Shown here: piece by piece, positions 15,967 through 26,330 of the stretch
How positions within the stretch are numbered: position 1 is the first letter of the stretch
Layout of the letters: each line of letters opens with the position of its first letter
Origin: Vreelandella songnenensis
Lineage (GTDB): Bacteria > Pseudomonadota > Gammaproteobacteria > Pseudomonadales > Halomonadaceae
Assembly (NCBI RefSeq): GCF_003002925.1
Contig: NZ_PVTK01000004.1
Location: 186,001 to 250,000, forward strand
Length of the DNA stretch: 64,000 nucleotides
Reading direction: 5' to 3'
Program-made: the position numbers and the translations under genes
Notes under the pieces: model-generated
What the model was told of the DNA's origin: nothing
Database searches by the model: none
The model's input: only the letters and a program-made list of their open reading frames with translations

Positions 15967-17474
15967 GCGTCACCTCCCTCTTCGTCATCTTGCTGGCGCG
16001 ACCGGAAGCGGTTTTCGATGAAGCTGGCCATGGCCTGCTGGGACGCGCTGATATCCGGAAGCTCGGGCTCGATTTCGGCCTGCTTGAGCTCCTGCAGACG
16101 CTCGATCACACTCTGGGTCGCGTCGCGCTCAAGGTCGTAGTAGCCGTTGAGCAGTTCCAGCGCCTTGTCGATGCTGGCTTCATACAACGGCTGCTCTTCC
16201 TTGAGCAGGGCAAGCTGAGCCTGCTCGAGAATCAGGCGCAGGCTCTGACGCAGGTAAGACTCCTGCTCCGGGGTCACCAGGGTTTCCATGGCTTCATCGT
16301 GATGACGAATCACCACCAGATCCTTCAGCTCTTCGCCAAAGCGGGCCAGCTGGCGCTGGAAGGTGCCGGTAGGCGGCTGTTCGATGCCTGACGTGACCGC
16401 ACGCTCTTCGACTTCCTGGGAAAGTCGCAGGCCGGCCACACGCTCCTGCTGCGCGTTGAGCGCCAGGTAAAGGCCGGTGCGGTCGACGCGTGGCACGCCG
16501 TCAAGGGCGGCAAGCTCGCTGGCGATTTCGCGACGTACCGAGGTCAGGGCCGGGTTGTCGGCATCGGCCAGACGGGCATCAGCGGTGCGCAGCAGGGCCG
16601 CGGCGCCTTCCACGTCGCCTTCAAGCTGCAGGCGCTGGTTGGCCAGGCGCAGCAGATAGGCGGCTTCGGCGTGCAGCCAGTCGCGGTCGTCGGTGTCCTG
16701 AGCCTGGGAGAGCTGGGCGAGCACGTCATCGAGCGTGCTGTTGACGTCGCTGCGGTAGCTGTCGAGTTCGCCGCGCAGTTCATCCAGGGTGCTTTCCAGC
16801 GCCTGGTCACGTTCGCTTTCGCTGCTTTCAATCCGTGACTGAAGGTCGCTGACGGTTTGCTGGGTGGCGCTGTTTTCTGCCTGCTGGCTCAGCTCGTTGA
16901 TACGCTGCTGCTGGCTATCCAGGCGCTGCCAGCCCTGCCAGGCGACGATCACCAGCGCGATGGCCAGCAGCACGACCAGAATCAGTGCCAGCAGGCCACC
17001 CTTGCCGCCGCTGCGCTTGCCGCCACTGCCTGAGGGTGGAGTGGGCGGTGCGTTGTTGCCGCTGCCGGAAGGCGTGGATTTGGAAGCTGGTGCCGCGCTT
17101 GGCGCAGTGCTGGCGGCGGAGGGCTTGGCGGTACCGGACGTCGCTGCGCCGGGCGTCGCTACGCCGGGTGTGGCCGTGCTGGCAGACGCGGTGCCGCTGG
17201 GGGTAGTCGAGCCAGAAGCCGTCGAGTTCGCCGCGGCCTGACTCTGACTGCCGCCCTTGCCGCGCCGCCGGGAGCGGCCGTTTTTGGCCGCCGTGCTTGC
17301 AGGCTGAGCGTCAGTACCGCTTGGCGTGCTGCTCTCTACCTTGCTGGCGTCTGCCGTGCTGGCAGGTGGTGTAGGAGAGGCTGGCGCGGCAGCGTCGTTC
17401 GGCTTGATGCTGTCCTGAGGCGCATCGGCGGACGACTTTTGTACGCCTTCCTGGTCGTTTGGTTGTTTGCTCAT
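15963..17474 (-). CDS. hemX: HemX-like membrane protein (uroporphyrinogen-III C-methyltransferase family, catalytic domain absent)
   Basis: 503-residue single-pass protein of the HemX family, proposed to organise or regulate heme synthesis. The first 155 residues are a low-complexity Ser/Thr/Pro/Ala/Gly tail with ATPG repeats. A membrane helix (LLALILVVLLAIALVIVAW, about 160-178) comes next. A long coiled coil follows (INELSQQAENSATQQTV... to about residue 250), then a helical HemX domain. Despite the common family name there is no S-adenosylmethionine-binding methyltransferase domain, so no methylation is claimed. It overlaps hemD by 4 bases and hemY by 4 bases. The low-complexity segment is encoded by imperfect GCTACGCCGGG-type repeats near 17140-17180. 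Confidence 0.85.
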   Translation of the reverse strand: MSKQPNDQEGVQKSSADAPQDSIKPNDAAAPASPTPPASTADASKVESSTPSGTDAQPASTAAKNGRSRRRGKGGSQSQAAANSTASGSTTPSGTASASTATPGVATPGAATSGTAKPSAASTAPSAAPASKSTPSGSGNNAPPTPPSGSGGKRSGGKGGLLALILVVLLAIALVIVAWQGWQRLDSQQQRINELSQQAENSATQQTVSDLQSRIESSESERDQALESTLDELRGELDSYRSDVNSTLDDVLAQLSQAQDTDDRDWLHAEAAYLLRLANQRLQLEGDVEGAAALLRTADARLADADNPALTSVRREIASELAALDGVPRVDRTGLYLALNAQQERVAGLRLSQEVEERAVTSGIEQPPTGTFQRQLARFGEELKDLVVIRHHDEAMETLVTPEQESYLRQSLRLILEQAQLALLKEEQPLYEASIDKALELLNGYYDLERDATQSVIERLQELKQAEIEPELPDISASQQAMASFIENRFRSRQQDDEEGGDA

Positions 17475-18298
17475 CTGTCGCTAGCCCTTAATGAAGTTCC
17501 TTGATCGACATCGGCACCCTTAGGGTTACAGGACCTTTCCAACGTGGCTGCCAGTGCAGCCGGCGTTGCTCCCGACGCCACCTTGAGGTCACTAAAACCC
17601 AGTGTACCGGCCAGTGTAGCTAAACGGTGACTGGAAACGATTAGCGGTTGGTTCAACGCTGCCTGATCACACCATTTTGCCAGATGTTCAAGCAGTTCGC
17701 CGCTGGTGACGATTAACGCGCGGTAATCACCTGCTCTCAACCGCGCCTGCATGGCAGCAGACGGCGGGCTGAAGACGCGCCGATAAACGGCAAGGCGCGT
17801 CACCATGGCGCCGCGCTCTGCCAGCGTGTCGGCCAGCAGCGTGCGACCGCCTTCACCGGCCACCAGCAGTATCCGCTGGTGGGAAACGTTCTTGAGCGAG
17901 GCAAGCGTCAGCAGTGCTTCGCTGGTATTCTCGCCGCGCTCACTTTCAGCGCTGGCCTTTAAAGAAGCGGCAGGGGGGATGCGCACCCGCACGCCCAACT
18001 GGTCAAACAGTATGCTCGCTGTGGCGCTCCCCACGCTGTAATAATCAATCCCCACCGGCAATTGCGGCCAGTAGCGGTCCAGCGCCTCGCTCAGACACTC
18101 GGCCGCGAAAGGGCTGATGACCACGATCTTGTCGTACTGATCAATATTCAGCCACACACTGCGTGTAGCCGAATCTTCCGGCAAGGCTTCAAGGGCCATG
18201 ACGTCAAGCGCCTCGACCTCGGCGCCGCCGCTGCGCAGAAGGCTTGCCAGCGCATCACCGCGCGCGCCGGGCCGGCAGATCAGAACCGGCTGCGTCAT
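17471..18298 (-). CDS. hemD: Uroporphyrinogen-III synthase
   Basis: Cytosolic enzyme that closes hydroxymethylbilane with inversion of ring D to give uroporphyrinogen III. The 275-residue protein has the two-lobe HemD pattern: [16 protein letters not shown] at the N terminus, [11 protein letters not shown] near residue 60, [20 protein letters not shown] near 140-160, VYRR near 170 and a late LIVSSHRLA. HemD is poorly conserved, so position between hemC and hemX is strong support. Start and stop codons overlap those of hemC and hemX by 4 bases each. The final 20 residues are a polar extension. Confidence 0.88.
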   Translation of the reverse strand: MTQPVLICRPGARGDALASLLRSGGAEVEALDVMALEALPEDSATRSVWLNIDQYDKIVVISPFAAECLSEALDRYWPQLPVGIDYYSVGSATASILFDQLGVRVRIPPAASLKASAESERGENTSEALLTLASLKNVSHQRILLVAGEGGRTLLADTLAERGAMVTRLAVYRRVFSPPSAAMQARLRAGDYRALIVTSGELLEHLAKWCDQAALNQPLIVSSHRLATLAGTLGFSDLKVASGATPAALAATLERSCNPKGADVDQGTSLRASDR

Positions 18299-19239
18299 AC
18301 GTTGTTGCCGTACACCTCGGCCAGGATATCGCCCGCGCCCTGATCAAGCAGCTCTTCGGCGATACGGATACCCAGCGCTTCGGGCTCGTGAATCGAGCCG
18401 CGGCCTTCGGCGCGCAGCACTTCCGTGCCTTCGGGGTTGCCTACCAGCCCGCGCAGCCAGATCGTCTCATTGGCCTTGTCGAGCACGGCAAAGCCGGCAA
18501 TCGGTACCTGGCAGCCGCCTTCAAGGCGTGTGTTCATGGCGCGCTCGGCGCGCACGCGGGTGGCGGTGTCCGGGTCGTCCAGCGGTGCCAGCAGGCCGAT
18601 CAGTTCCGGGTCATGCAGGCGGCACTCGATTCCCAGCGCGCCCTGACCACAGGCGGGCAGGCACACTTCCGGGGGCAGCGCCTGGGCGATGCGCGCATCC
18701 AGGCCCAGGCGTTTCAGGCCAGAGGTCGCCAGAATGATGGCATCGAATTCGCCGTCGTCCAGCTTGCCCAGGCGGGTCTGAACGTTGCCGCGCAGGTTGA
18801 GAATTTCAAGGTCCGGGCGGATTTCACGCAACTGCAGCCCGCGACGCAAACTGGCGGTGCCGATCTTGGCGCCTTCAGGCAACTCATCGACGCTTTTGTA
18901 GTGGTTGGATACGAAAGCATCGGTCGGGTCGGCGCCTTCCAGAATCACCGAAAGCCCCAGGCCCTCGGGAAACAGCATCGGCACATCCTTCATGGAGTGC
19001 ACGGCGATGTCCGCGCGGCCGTCCAGCATGGCGTCTTCCAACTCCTTGACGAACAGACCCTTGCCGCCAATCTTGGAAAGCGGGGTATCAAGAATCTTGT
19101 CGCCCTTGGTGGAGAGCGCCACCAGCTCGACTTCCAGACCTTCGTGCGCGGCCATCAGGCGGTCGCGAACGTGTTCGGCCTGCCACATGGCCAGCTGGCT
19201 CTTGCGCGTGGCGATACGCAGTTTGGTGATGGTTGACAC
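18295..19239 (-). CDS. hemC: Porphobilinogen deaminase (hydroxymethylbilane synthase)
   Basis: Joins four porphobilinogen units into hydroxymethylbilane using a dipyrromethane cofactor. The 314-residue length is normal. Signatures include [17 protein letters not shown] at the N terminus, HSMKDVP around residue 80, [11 protein letters not shown] around 200, and the cofactor-binding cysteine in [11 protein letters not shown] near 240. It is the first gene of hemCDXY, divergent from argH across 230 bases, as in Pseudomonas but without algR/algZ between. GGGAGAA precedes the ATG. Confidence 0.94.
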   Translation of the reverse strand: MSTITKLRIATRKSQLAMWQAEHVRDRLMAAHEGLEVELVALSTKGDKILDTPLSKIGGKGLFVKELEDAMLDGRADIAVHSMKDVPMLFPEGLGLSVILEGADPTDAFVSNHYKSVDELPEGAKIGTASLRRGLQLREIRPDLEILNLRGNVQTRLGKLDDGEFDAIILATSGLKRLGLDARIAQALPPEVCLPACGQGALGIECRLHDPELIGLLAPLDDPDTATRVRAERAMNTRLEGGCQVPIAGFAVLDKANETIWLRGLVGNPEGTEVLRAEGRGSIHEPEALGIRIAEELLDQGAGDILAEVYGNNV

Positions 19240-19276
19240 GTTATTCTCCCTTTGCCGCTGACGCGGCGCGTCAAGC

Positions 19277-19295
19277 TATGATGTGTCTCATCATA
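19277..19295. promoter_or_regulatory. Inverted repeat upstream of hemC
   Basis: TATGATG (19277-19283) and CATCATA (19289-19295) form a perfect 7-bp inverted repeat with a 5-base spacer, 38-56 bases upstream of the hemC start. Placement suits an operator over the hemC promoter; the regulator is unknown. Confidence 0.35.
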
Positions 19296-19415
19296 AAGCA
19301 CCCGGCCACACAGTAAAAATCAGCCGCTTTATTTAAGATAAGCGCCAGGCGGTTTAAACGCCATCGGGCGAAAAGCGCCGTGCCCTTTGAACTCAAGCAA
19401 TCAGGGCAATGACTC

Positions 19416-19424
19416 TGTTACACT
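19416..19424 (+). promoter_or_regulatory. Possible extended -10 promoter element for argH
   Basis: TGTTACACT matches an extended -10 (TGn then TACACT) 45 bases upstream of the argH start. No good -35 hexamer is seen at 17 bases, which is acceptable for extended -10 promoters. Confidence 0.3.
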
Positions 19425-19469
19425 TTCCGTCAACGACTCTTTTGTTTTTGTCAGCAGGATATGCCTCCG

Positions 19470-20873
19470 ATGAGCCAAGCTACGAATCAGTCCTGGGGCG
19501 GTCGCTTCAGCGAGCCCACCGATGCCTTTGTGGCGCGTTTTACCGCGTCTGTCACCTTCGACCAGCGCTTCGCGCGTCAGGATATTCAGGGCTCGATTGC
19601 CCATGCCACCATGCTTGCCCGCGTGGGCGTGCTTACCGACGACGAGCGTGACGCCATCATCAATGGCCTGACCGAGATTCAGGGCGAGATCGAGCGCGGC
19701 GAATTCAACTGGTCGGTGCCTCTTGAAGACGTGCACATGAACATCGAGGCGCGCCTGACCGACAAGATCGGCATCACTGGCAAGAAGCTTCACACCGGGC
19801 GTTCGCGTAATGATCAGGTGGCCACCGACATTCGCCTGTTCATGCGCGACGAGATCGACGTCATCGAGGTGGAGTTAAAGCGTCTGCGTGAAGGCATGAT
19901 CGAACTTGCCGACCGCGAAGCCGACACCATCATGCCGGGCTTTACCCACCTGCAGACCGCCCAGCCGGTGACTTTTGGCCATCATCTGCTGGCCTGGCAG
20001 GAAATGCTCGCCCGCGACCACGAGCGTTTGCTTGACTGTCGCAAGCGCGTCAACGTGCTGCCGCTGGGCGCCGCGGCCCTTGCCGGCACCACTTACCCGA
20101 TCGACCGCCACGTGACCGCCGAGCTTCTGGGCTTTGACCGCCCGGCGGAAAACTCGCTGGACGCGGTGTCGGATCGCGACTTCGCGATCGAATTCACCAG
20201 CTTCGCCAGCATCCTGATGATGCACCTGTCGCGCATGAGCGAAGAGCTTGTGCTGTGGACCAGCGCCCAGTTCGACTTCATCGATCTGCCTGACCGCTTC
20301 TGCACCGGCTCCTCGATCATGCCGCAGAAGAAAAATCCCGACGTGCCGGAGCTGGTGCGCGGCAAGACCGGCCGGGTCTATGGTCATCTGATGGGCCTTC
20401 TGACGCTGATGAAATCCCAGCCGCTGGCCTACAACAAGGATAACCAGGAAGACAAGGAGCCGCTGTTCGACGCCGTGGATACGGTGCGCGACTGCCTGAA
20501 AGCCTTTGCCGACATGGTGCCCGCCATCGAGCCGAAGAAGGACAGCATGTATGAAGCGGCGCGGCGCGGGTTCTCGACCGCGACCGATCTGGCCGACTAC
20601 CTGGTTCGCAAAGGCGTGGCCTTCCGCGATGCCCACGAGATTGTCGGCCAGTCGGTGGCCTACGGTCTCAAGTCCAGGAAAGATCTGTCGGAAATGAGTC
20701 TGGAAGAGCTTCAGCAGTTCTCGACGATCATCGAGCAGGACGTGTTTGACGTCTTGACCCTCGAGGGTTCGGTGGCCGCGCGTAACCATATCGGCGGTAC
20801 CGCGCCGGATCAGGTGCGTGCCGCCGCCCAGCGGGCACGCGAGGCGCTGGGTGCCCTTGAGGTGCGCGCATGA
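19470..20873 (+). CDS. argH: Argininosuccinate lyase
   Basis: Last enzyme of arginine synthesis, cleaving argininosuccinate to arginine and fumarate. Of 467 residues from this start, conserved parts are [26 protein letters not shown] near residue 110, [14 protein letters not shown] near 160, and the family signature [12 protein letters not shown] near 280. The start at 19470 is chosen because AGGA lies about 10 bases upstream; an ATG three codons earlier has the site too close. Its stop overlaps the lptM start as ATGA, so the two are translationally coupled. Confidence 0.94.
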   Translation: MSQATNQSWGGRFSEPTDAFVARFTASVTFDQRFARQDIQGSIAHATMLARVGVLTDDERDAIINGLTEIQGEIERGEFNWSVPLEDVHMNIEARLTDKIGITGKKLHTGRSRNDQVATDIRLFMRDEIDVIEVELKRLREGMIELADREADTIMPGFTHLQTAQPVTFGHHLLAWQEMLARDHERLLDCRKRVNVLPLGAAALAGTTYPIDRHVTAELLGFDRPAENSLDAVSDRDFAIEFTSFASILMMHLSRMSEELVLWTSAQFDFIDLPDRFCTGSSIMPQKKNPDVPELVRGKTGRVYGHLMGLLTLMKSQPLAYNKDNQEDKEPLFDAVDTVRDCLKAFADMVPAIEPKKDSMYEAARRGFSTATDLADYLVRKGVAFRDAHEIVGQSVAYGLKSRKDLSEMSLEELQQFSTIIEQDVFDVLTLEGSVAARNHIGGTAPDQVRAAAQRAREALGALEVRA

Positions 20874-20992
20874 AGGCGCTGGCAGTTATCGTGCTCATCG
20901 CGCTATTCATCGCCGGCTGTGGCCAGAAGGGCCCGCTGTACATGCCCGAGGATAGTGCGCCCCAAGACGGCGCTACCGAACAGGCTGGGTAA
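20870..20992 (+). CDS. lptM: Small lipoprotein LptM (YifL family)
   Basis: 40-residue lipoprotein. A hydrophobic signal ([14 protein letters not shown]) ends in a lipobox with Cys17, followed by the family hallmark [11 protein letters not shown]. In E. coli LptM is an outer-membrane lipoprotein that assists maturation of the LptD/E lipopolysaccharide translocon (known). The gene sits in its conserved place between argH and lysA. Its ATG overlaps the argH stop, and lysA begins 21 bases after its own stop. Confidence 0.88.
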   Translation: MKALAVIVLIALFIAGCGQKGPLYMPEDSAPQDGATEQAG

Positions 20993-21013
20993 GCGGCTGC
21001 AGGAGACAGGTTC

Positions 21014-22285
21014 ATGGATTACTTCAACTATCGCGACGGCGTGCTTTACGCCGAAGACGTGCCGCTCTCGCAGATTGCCGAAGAGCACGGCACGCCTTGT
21101 TACGTCTACTCCCGGGCAACGTTCGAGCGCCACTTTCGCGCCTATACCGAAGCCCTGGGCAGCCACCCGCACCTGATTTGTTACGCGGTAAAGGCCAACT
21201 CGAACCTGGCGGTGCTGGGGCTGCTGGCCCGCCTGGGCGCCGGGTTCGATATCGTCTCGGTGGGTGAGCTCGAGCGCGTGCTGGCCGCCGGCGGCGACCC
21301 CGCCAAGGTGGTGTTCTCAGGCGTTGCCAAGCAGCCCCATGAGATGGCCCGCGCGCTTGAGGTGGGTATCAAGTGCTTCAACGTGGAGTCGCGCCCGGAG
21401 CTTGAGCGCCTGAACGCGGTGGCGGGTGAGCTTGGCAAGGTGGCCCCGGTGTCGCTGCGCGTGAATCCGGATGTCGACGCGGGCACCCATCCGTATATCT
21501 CCACCGGGCTCAAGGACAACAAGTTCGGCATCGCCGTGGATGATGCGCTGGATGTCTACGCCCTTGCCGCCAGCCTTCCCAACCTGCGCGTGACCGGGAT
21601 GGATTGCCATATCGGCTCGCAGCTGACAGAAAGCGCGCCGTTTCTGGATGCCCTGGAGCGCCTGCTGGTGCTGATGGAGCGTCTGCGCGAACGCGGTATC
21701 GAGATCGACCATCTGGATCTGGGCGGCGGTTTGGGGGTTACCTACCGCGATGAAACACCCCCGCAGCCCTTCGATTACGCCAGCAAGCTCTTGACGCGCC
21801 TGTCGCGCTGGGAAGGTGGCGAGAAGCTGACGCTGCTGTTCGAGCCCGGCCGCTCGATTGCCGCCAATGCGGGCGTGATGCTGACCCGGGTCGAGTTCCT
21901 CAAGCCCGGCGAAACCAAGAACTTCGCGATTGTCGATGCGGCCATGAACGACCTGATCCGCCCGGCGCTGTACCAGGCGTGGCAGGCCATCGTGCCGGTG
22001 GATACGCGCAGCGCGCGTTCGAGCGCCACGTACGACGTGGTTGGACCGGTGTGTGAAACCGGCGACTTTCTGGGCAAGGAGCGTGAGCTGGCGATTGCCG
22101 AGGGAGATCTTCTGGCGGTACGTTCGGCGGGGGCTTACGGGTTCGTGATGGCCTCGAACTACAACAGCCGCCCACGCCCCGCCGAGCTGATGGTGGATGG
22201 CGACACCTGCCACGTGGTGCGCGCCCGGGAAACCGTGCAGAGCCTGTGGGCCGGTGAAGCGCTGCTGCCCGAAGGAGCACGCTGA
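21014..22285 (+). CDS. lysA: Diaminopimelate decarboxylase
   Basis: PLP enzyme converting meso-diaminopimelate to lysine. The 423-residue length is typical. [12 protein letters not shown] (about residues 56-67) contains the PLP lysine. [11 protein letters not shown] near 195, DLGGGLGV near 235 and the C-terminal [11 protein letters not shown] motif near 345 are all present. AGGAGA precedes the ATG. It follows lptM by 21 bases, and its stop shares one base with the dapF start, so lysA and dapF are coupled. Confidence 0.95.
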   Translation: MDYFNYRDGVLYAEDVPLSQIAEEHGTPCYVYSRATFERHFRAYTEALGSHPHLICYAVKANSNLAVLGLLARLGAGFDIVSVGELERVLAAGGDPAKVVFSGVAKQPHEMARALEVGIKCFNVESRPELERLNAVAGELGKVAPVSLRVNPDVDAGTHPYISTGLKDNKFGIAVDDALDVYALAASLPNLRVTGMDCHIGSQLTESAPFLDALERLLVLMERLRERGIEIDHLDLGGGLGVTYRDETPPQPFDYASKLLTRLSRWEGGEKLTLLFEPGRSIAANAGVMLTRVEFLKPGETKNFAIVDAAMNDLIRPALYQAWQAIVPVDTRSARSSATYDVVGPVCETGDFLGKERELAIAEGDLLAVRSAGAYGFVMASNYNSRPRPAELMVDGDTCHVVRARETVQSLWAGEALLPEGAR

Positions 22286-23118
22286 TGCTTTTGCATTTCA
22301 CCAAGATGCACGGTCTCGGCAACGACTTCATGGTCGTGGACCTGGTTACCCAGCGCGCCCGGCTGCGCGAAGAGCAGATTCGCCAGCTGGCCGACCGCCG
22401 CTTCGGCATCGGCTTTGACCAGCTGTTGATCGTCGAGCCGCCCCGCGAGCCGGAAATGGACTTTCGCTACCGTATCTACAACGCCGACGGCAGCGAAGTG
22501 GAGAACTGCGGTAACGGGGCGCGCTGTTTTGCGCGCTTTGTCCGCGACCAGCGCCTGACCCACAAGCACGAGATTCACGTGGAAACTGCCGGCGGCCCGC
22601 TGGTGCTGCACGTACAGCACGACGGTCTGGTGCGCGTGGACATGGGGCGGCCGCGCTTCAGCCCGGCGGCACTGCCCTTTGACGCCGAGGGCGACCAGCC
22701 GCTGCACGCGCTTGAAGTGGACGGTGAAATGCTTGAAGTGGGCGTGGTCTCCATGGGCAACCCGCACGCGGTAATGCAGGTTGAGAGCGTCGAGCAGGCT
22801 CCTGTCGAGCGCCTGGGCCCGCTGGTGGAAGCGCATCCGCGGTTTCCCAAGCGGGTCAACGTGGGCTTCATGCAGGTGCTCTCGCCCAACCGGATTCGCC
22901 TGCGGGTGTTCGAGCGCGGCAGCGGCGAAACGCTTGCCTGCGGCACCGGCGCCTGCGCCGCCGTGGCCAGCGGCATCCGCCAAGGGCTTTTGAAAAGCCC
23001 GGTCAGCGTCCAACTACCCGGCGGCGAGCTGACCATCGAATGGCCCGACCCCGAAGCGTCGCTGGTCATGGTCGGCCCCGCCACGCGCGTCTATGACGGT
23101 CGCGTCGCGCTCAACTGA
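22285..23118 (+). CDS. dapF: Diaminopimelate epimerase
   Basis: Converts LL- to meso-diaminopimelate for lysine and peptidoglycan, without a cofactor, using two cysteines. Both are present: [13 protein letters not shown] (near residue 73) and [11 protein letters not shown] (near 217). [12 protein letters not shown] starts the protein, and the length (277) is normal. Gene order lptM-lysA-dapF-yigA-xerC is conserved in gammaproteobacteria. The ribosome site GGAGCACGCTG lies within the end of lysA. Confidence 0.96.
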   Translation: MLLHFTKMHGLGNDFMVVDLVTQRARLREEQIRQLADRRFGIGFDQLLIVEPPREPEMDFRYRIYNADGSEVENCGNGARCFARFVRDQRLTHKHEIHVETAGGPLVLHVQHDGLVRVDMGRPRFSPAALPFDAEGDQPLHALEVDGEMLEVGVVSMGNPHAVMQVESVEQAPVERLGPLVEAHPRFPKRVNVGFMQVLSPNRIRLRVFERGSGETLACGTGACAAVASGIRQGLLKSPVSVQLPGGELTIEWPDPEASLVMVGPATRVYDGRVALN

Positions 23119-23134
23119 TTCAAGGAGTACGGTG

Positions 23135-23845
23135 ATGTCTCAAGCCCCTGAACCGCGCAAGACGCTCGATCCAGACCAGGTAGCATTTTGGCTTGCCCGT
23201 CATCCCGATTTTTTTGTAGGCCGCGAAGGGCTGCTGCAGCAGCTAAAGGTTCCCCACCCGCATATCGACGGCGCCGTCTCGCTGCTGGAAAGGCTGGTGC
23301 TGGACCTGCGTCAGCGGGCGGAAACCGCCGAAGACCGCCTTGAGCATCTGCTGGAAACCGCGCGCCACAACGAAGCCCAGTACCGGCGCCTGCGTGAAAC
23401 CCTGCTGGCGCTGGTCGAGGCCGATACCCGGGACGCGCTGGCCCAGGCACTGGCCACGCAGTTGAACGAGCGCTTTGATACCCCGGCCATGGCGCTGTGG
23501 TGCCCGGCCACGCTCAGCGACAGCGAGCCGGCGCTGCCCCAGCCGCCGCGCCATGTGCTCGACCAGCACGCCAGCGCCCGGCTGGCTGCCCTGCTGGACG
23601 GCAAGACCAGCCGCTGTGCCAAGCTGAGCGTCAGCGACTGGAAATGCCTGCTGCCGCACACCAAGCCTCCGCGCAAGGCGGGCTCCTGCGCCATTTCGCG
23701 GCTTTCGGCTGGAGAGTCGCTGGGCTATCTGCTGCTTGCCAGCCCCAACCCGGAAAGCTATCGTGCCAGCATGGATACGCTGTTTACCGAGTACCTGGGC
23801 GATATCGTGGCGCGGCTGTTGATTCGTCTGGAAGCGCATGGCTGA
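23135..23845 (+). CDS. yigA: DUF484 family protein (YigA-like)
   Basis: 236-residue conserved protein of unknown function, always near dapF and xerC. It starts with a short segment DQVAFWLARHPDFFVGREGLLQQL typical of DUF484. A coiled coil (about residues 45-95) and a GAF-like domain with SYRASMDTLFTEYLGDIVARLL at the end follow. The start at 23135 has AAGGAG 7 bases upstream; the longer frame into dapF is rejected. Its last 8 bases overlap the start of xerC. A signalling or recombination-linked role is only a guess from neighbours. Confidence 0.85.
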   Translation: MSQAPEPRKTLDPDQVAFWLARHPDFFVGREGLLQQLKVPHPHIDGAVSLLERLVLDLRQRAETAEDRLEHLLETARHNEAQYRRLRETLLALVEADTRDALAQALATQLNERFDTPAMALWCPATLSDSEPALPQPPRHVLDQHASARLAALLDGKTSRCAKLSVSDWKCLLPHTKPPRKAGSCAISRLSAGESLGYLLLASPNPESYRASMDTLFTEYLGDIVARLLIRLEAHG

Positions 23846-24746
23846 ATCGGCGCTGACGGCTTCGGTGGCAGGCTATCTCGACGCGCTCGCCCGTCATGCA
23901 AGCCCAGCTACCGTGGCGGCGTACCGGCAGGACCTGAGCGCCCTGTGCCGGTTCGCCGAACAGCGCGAGGTAGGCGACCCGGCGGCGCTGGATACGGCGC
24001 TGTTGCGCACCTTCCTGGGTACCGAGCGCAGCCGCGGGCTGGGCGCGCGCAGCCTGGCCCGCCGCCGGGCCGCGCTTTCCCGCTTTGCCGACTATCTCGT
24101 AAGGCAGAACATTCTGGCGGATAACCCGGTCGGGCTTCTGCGCACGCCCAAGCAGCCCAGCCACCTGCCGCGCCCGGTGGATGTCGATGCCCTGGCACGC
24201 TTTCTGGACAGCCCCCACGACGGCTCGCCGCTGGCGGTGCGCGACCAGGCCATGCTGGAGCTTTTCTACTCCAGCGGGCTGCGCCTGGCGGAGCTTGCCG
24301 CGCTTGATCTTCACGACCTGCAGACAAGCCGCGTGCGGGTCATCGGCAAGGGCAGCAAGCCGCGCCAGGTACCGGTGGGCCGCCGCGCCCAGCAGGCGCT
24401 GGCCGAGTGGCTGACCTGCCGGGCCGGCATGGCGAAAGAGGGGGAAATTGCGCTGTTTGTCGGCCAGCAGGGCGCGCGCCTTGGCCACCGGGCGATTCAG
24501 AAGCGCCTGGCGCAGCTCTCGATCACCCGCGGGCTGCCGGAGCATCTGCACCCGCACCGGCTGCGCCACTCCTTCGCCAGCCACCTGCTCGAATCCAGCC
24601 AGGATCTGCGCGCGGTGCAGGAGCTTTTAGGCCACGCCAATCTTTCGACCACCCAGGTATACACACGGCTGGACTGGCAGCACCTGGCCACCAGCTACGA
24701 TGCCGCCCACCCTCGCGCCAAACGCGGCCCCCGGAGCAAATCATGA
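23838..24746 (+). CDS. xerC: Tyrosine recombinase XerC
   Basis: Site-specific recombinase that resolves chromosome dimers at dif with XerD. The 302-residue protein has the N-terminal SAM-like domain (VAAYRQDLSALCRF) and the catalytic domain with the conserved arginine in SSGLRLAELAALDL, HPHRLRHSFASHLLE, and the nucleophile tyrosine in LGHANLSTTQVYTRLDW. Context (downstream of dapF and DUF484) supports XerC rather than XerD or a phage integrase. It overlaps the genes on both sides (8 and 4 bases). Confidence 0.93.
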   Translation: MAESALTASVAGYLDALARHASPATVAAYRQDLSALCRFAEQREVGDPAALDTALLRTFLGTERSRGLGARSLARRRAALSRFADYLVRQNILADNPVGLLRTPKQPSHLPRPVDVDALARFLDSPHDGSPLAVRDQAMLELFYSSGLRLAELAALDLHDLQTSRVRVIGKGSKPRQVPVGRRAQQALAEWLTCRAGMAKEGEIALFVGQQGARLGHRAIQKRLAQLSITRGLPEHLHPHRLRHSFASHLLESSQDLRAVQELLGHANLSTTQVYTRLDWQHLATSYDAAHPRAKRGPRSKS

Positions 24747-25474
24747 CTGCACTGCAAGCCATCACCTTTGATCTCGACGATACACTGTGGGACAACCACG
24801 GTGTCATGCTGCGCACGGAAGAGGGCCACTACGCGTGGCTGCTTGAAGCGCTTGGCATGTGGCGCGCCACCCGTCAGGAGGCGCCGCTGGCGCTGGGGTA
24901 TGAAGCGGGATTGCAGGACTACCTGGCGCGCCGCCAGCAGTTTGCCAAGGACGTGCCCGAGCGGCGCGGCGACTTCACCTGGCTGCGTCTGCGTGCCCTG
25001 GAAGCCCAGCTGGAAGCCGAAGGCCTGCCGCGCAGTGCGGCCATCCTGTGGGCGGCGGCGGCCATGAACGAGTTTCATCGCCTGCGCGTGCAGGTAACGC
25101 CTCATCCGGAAGCGGCGGGGCTGCTCGCGGCTCTGGGGGAGCGTTACCAGCTGGCGGCCATTACCAACGGCAATATCCATTTGAAGCGCCAGCCTCTGGC
25201 GGCCTATTTTCCGGTGGCCATTGCCGCCGGCGAGCTGTTGGCTCCCAAGCCGGACCACACGCCTTTTTTGACCGCCTTGGCCAAAATGGACGTGGCACCG
25301 GAGTGCGCCATGCACGTGGGTGATTCCTGGGCGGAAGACATACTGCCGGCCCAGGAGCTGGGCATGCTAGCCGTGTGGATCTCAAACGATAGCGAACAGG
25401 CGCTGCCGCCCCGGGTGCACCGTATTGCGCATATCAAGGAACTGCCGGGCGTGCTTGAGCGGCTGAACGGCTAA
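24743..25474 (+). CDS. yigB: HAD-superfamily hydrolase (YigB-like phosphatase)
   Basis: 243-residue HAD phosphatase. Motif I is TFDLDDTLWDN (nucleophile Asp near residue 9), motif II is AAITNGN near 135, motif III lysine is in LLAPKPDHTPF near 168, and motif IV is HVGDSWAEDI near 195. E. coli YigB dephosphorylates FMN-pathway intermediates (known); the same role here is inferred from synteny after xerC. The ATG at 24743 overlaps the xerC stop as ATGA. A longer in-frame reading upstream lies inside xerC and is rejected. It converges with engB, 5 bases away. Confidence 0.88.
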   Translation: MTALQAITFDLDDTLWDNHGVMLRTEEGHYAWLLEALGMWRATRQEAPLALGYEAGLQDYLARRQQFAKDVPERRGDFTWLRLRALEAQLEAEGLPRSAAILWAAAAMNEFHRLRVQVTPHPEAAGLLAALGERYQLAAITNGNIHLKRQPLAAYFPVAIAAGELLAPKPDHTPFLTALAKMDVAPECAMHVGDSWAEDILPAQELGMLAVWISNDSEQALPPRVHRIAHIKELPGVLERLNG

Positions 25475-25479
25475 TTTTC

Positions 25480-26121
<642 letters not shown>

Positions 26122-26170
26122 GGAAAGAATCCTGAATCGAACCTATAGAACAGTCTGCGTTAACCACGCG

Positions 26171-26176
26171 TATAAT
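26171..26176 (+). promoter_or_regulatory. Possible -10 box for the cytochrome c4 gene
   Basis: A perfect TATAAT lies in the engB-cytochrome c4 divergent region. The matching -35 is poor, and the implied leader would be about 150 bases, so this is a weak call. Confidence 0.25.
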
Positions 26177-26330
26177 GACATGGCACGCCGCGCTGCGACG
26201 AATTACCCCGTCAGTCGGGTCAAACGGTGCGTTGAGAGCGCTACTACCCGTGATCTGGGGCGCTAGTGTAACACCGCCGCGCGAGGGGCGCTGCTTAACG
26301 TCATTCACCCTTAACTGCAAGCGAGTTGCC

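Noticed and set aside
17140..17180. Repeats in hemX as a CRISPR array
   Set aside because: They are imperfect coding repeats of ATPG residues, without regular spacers.
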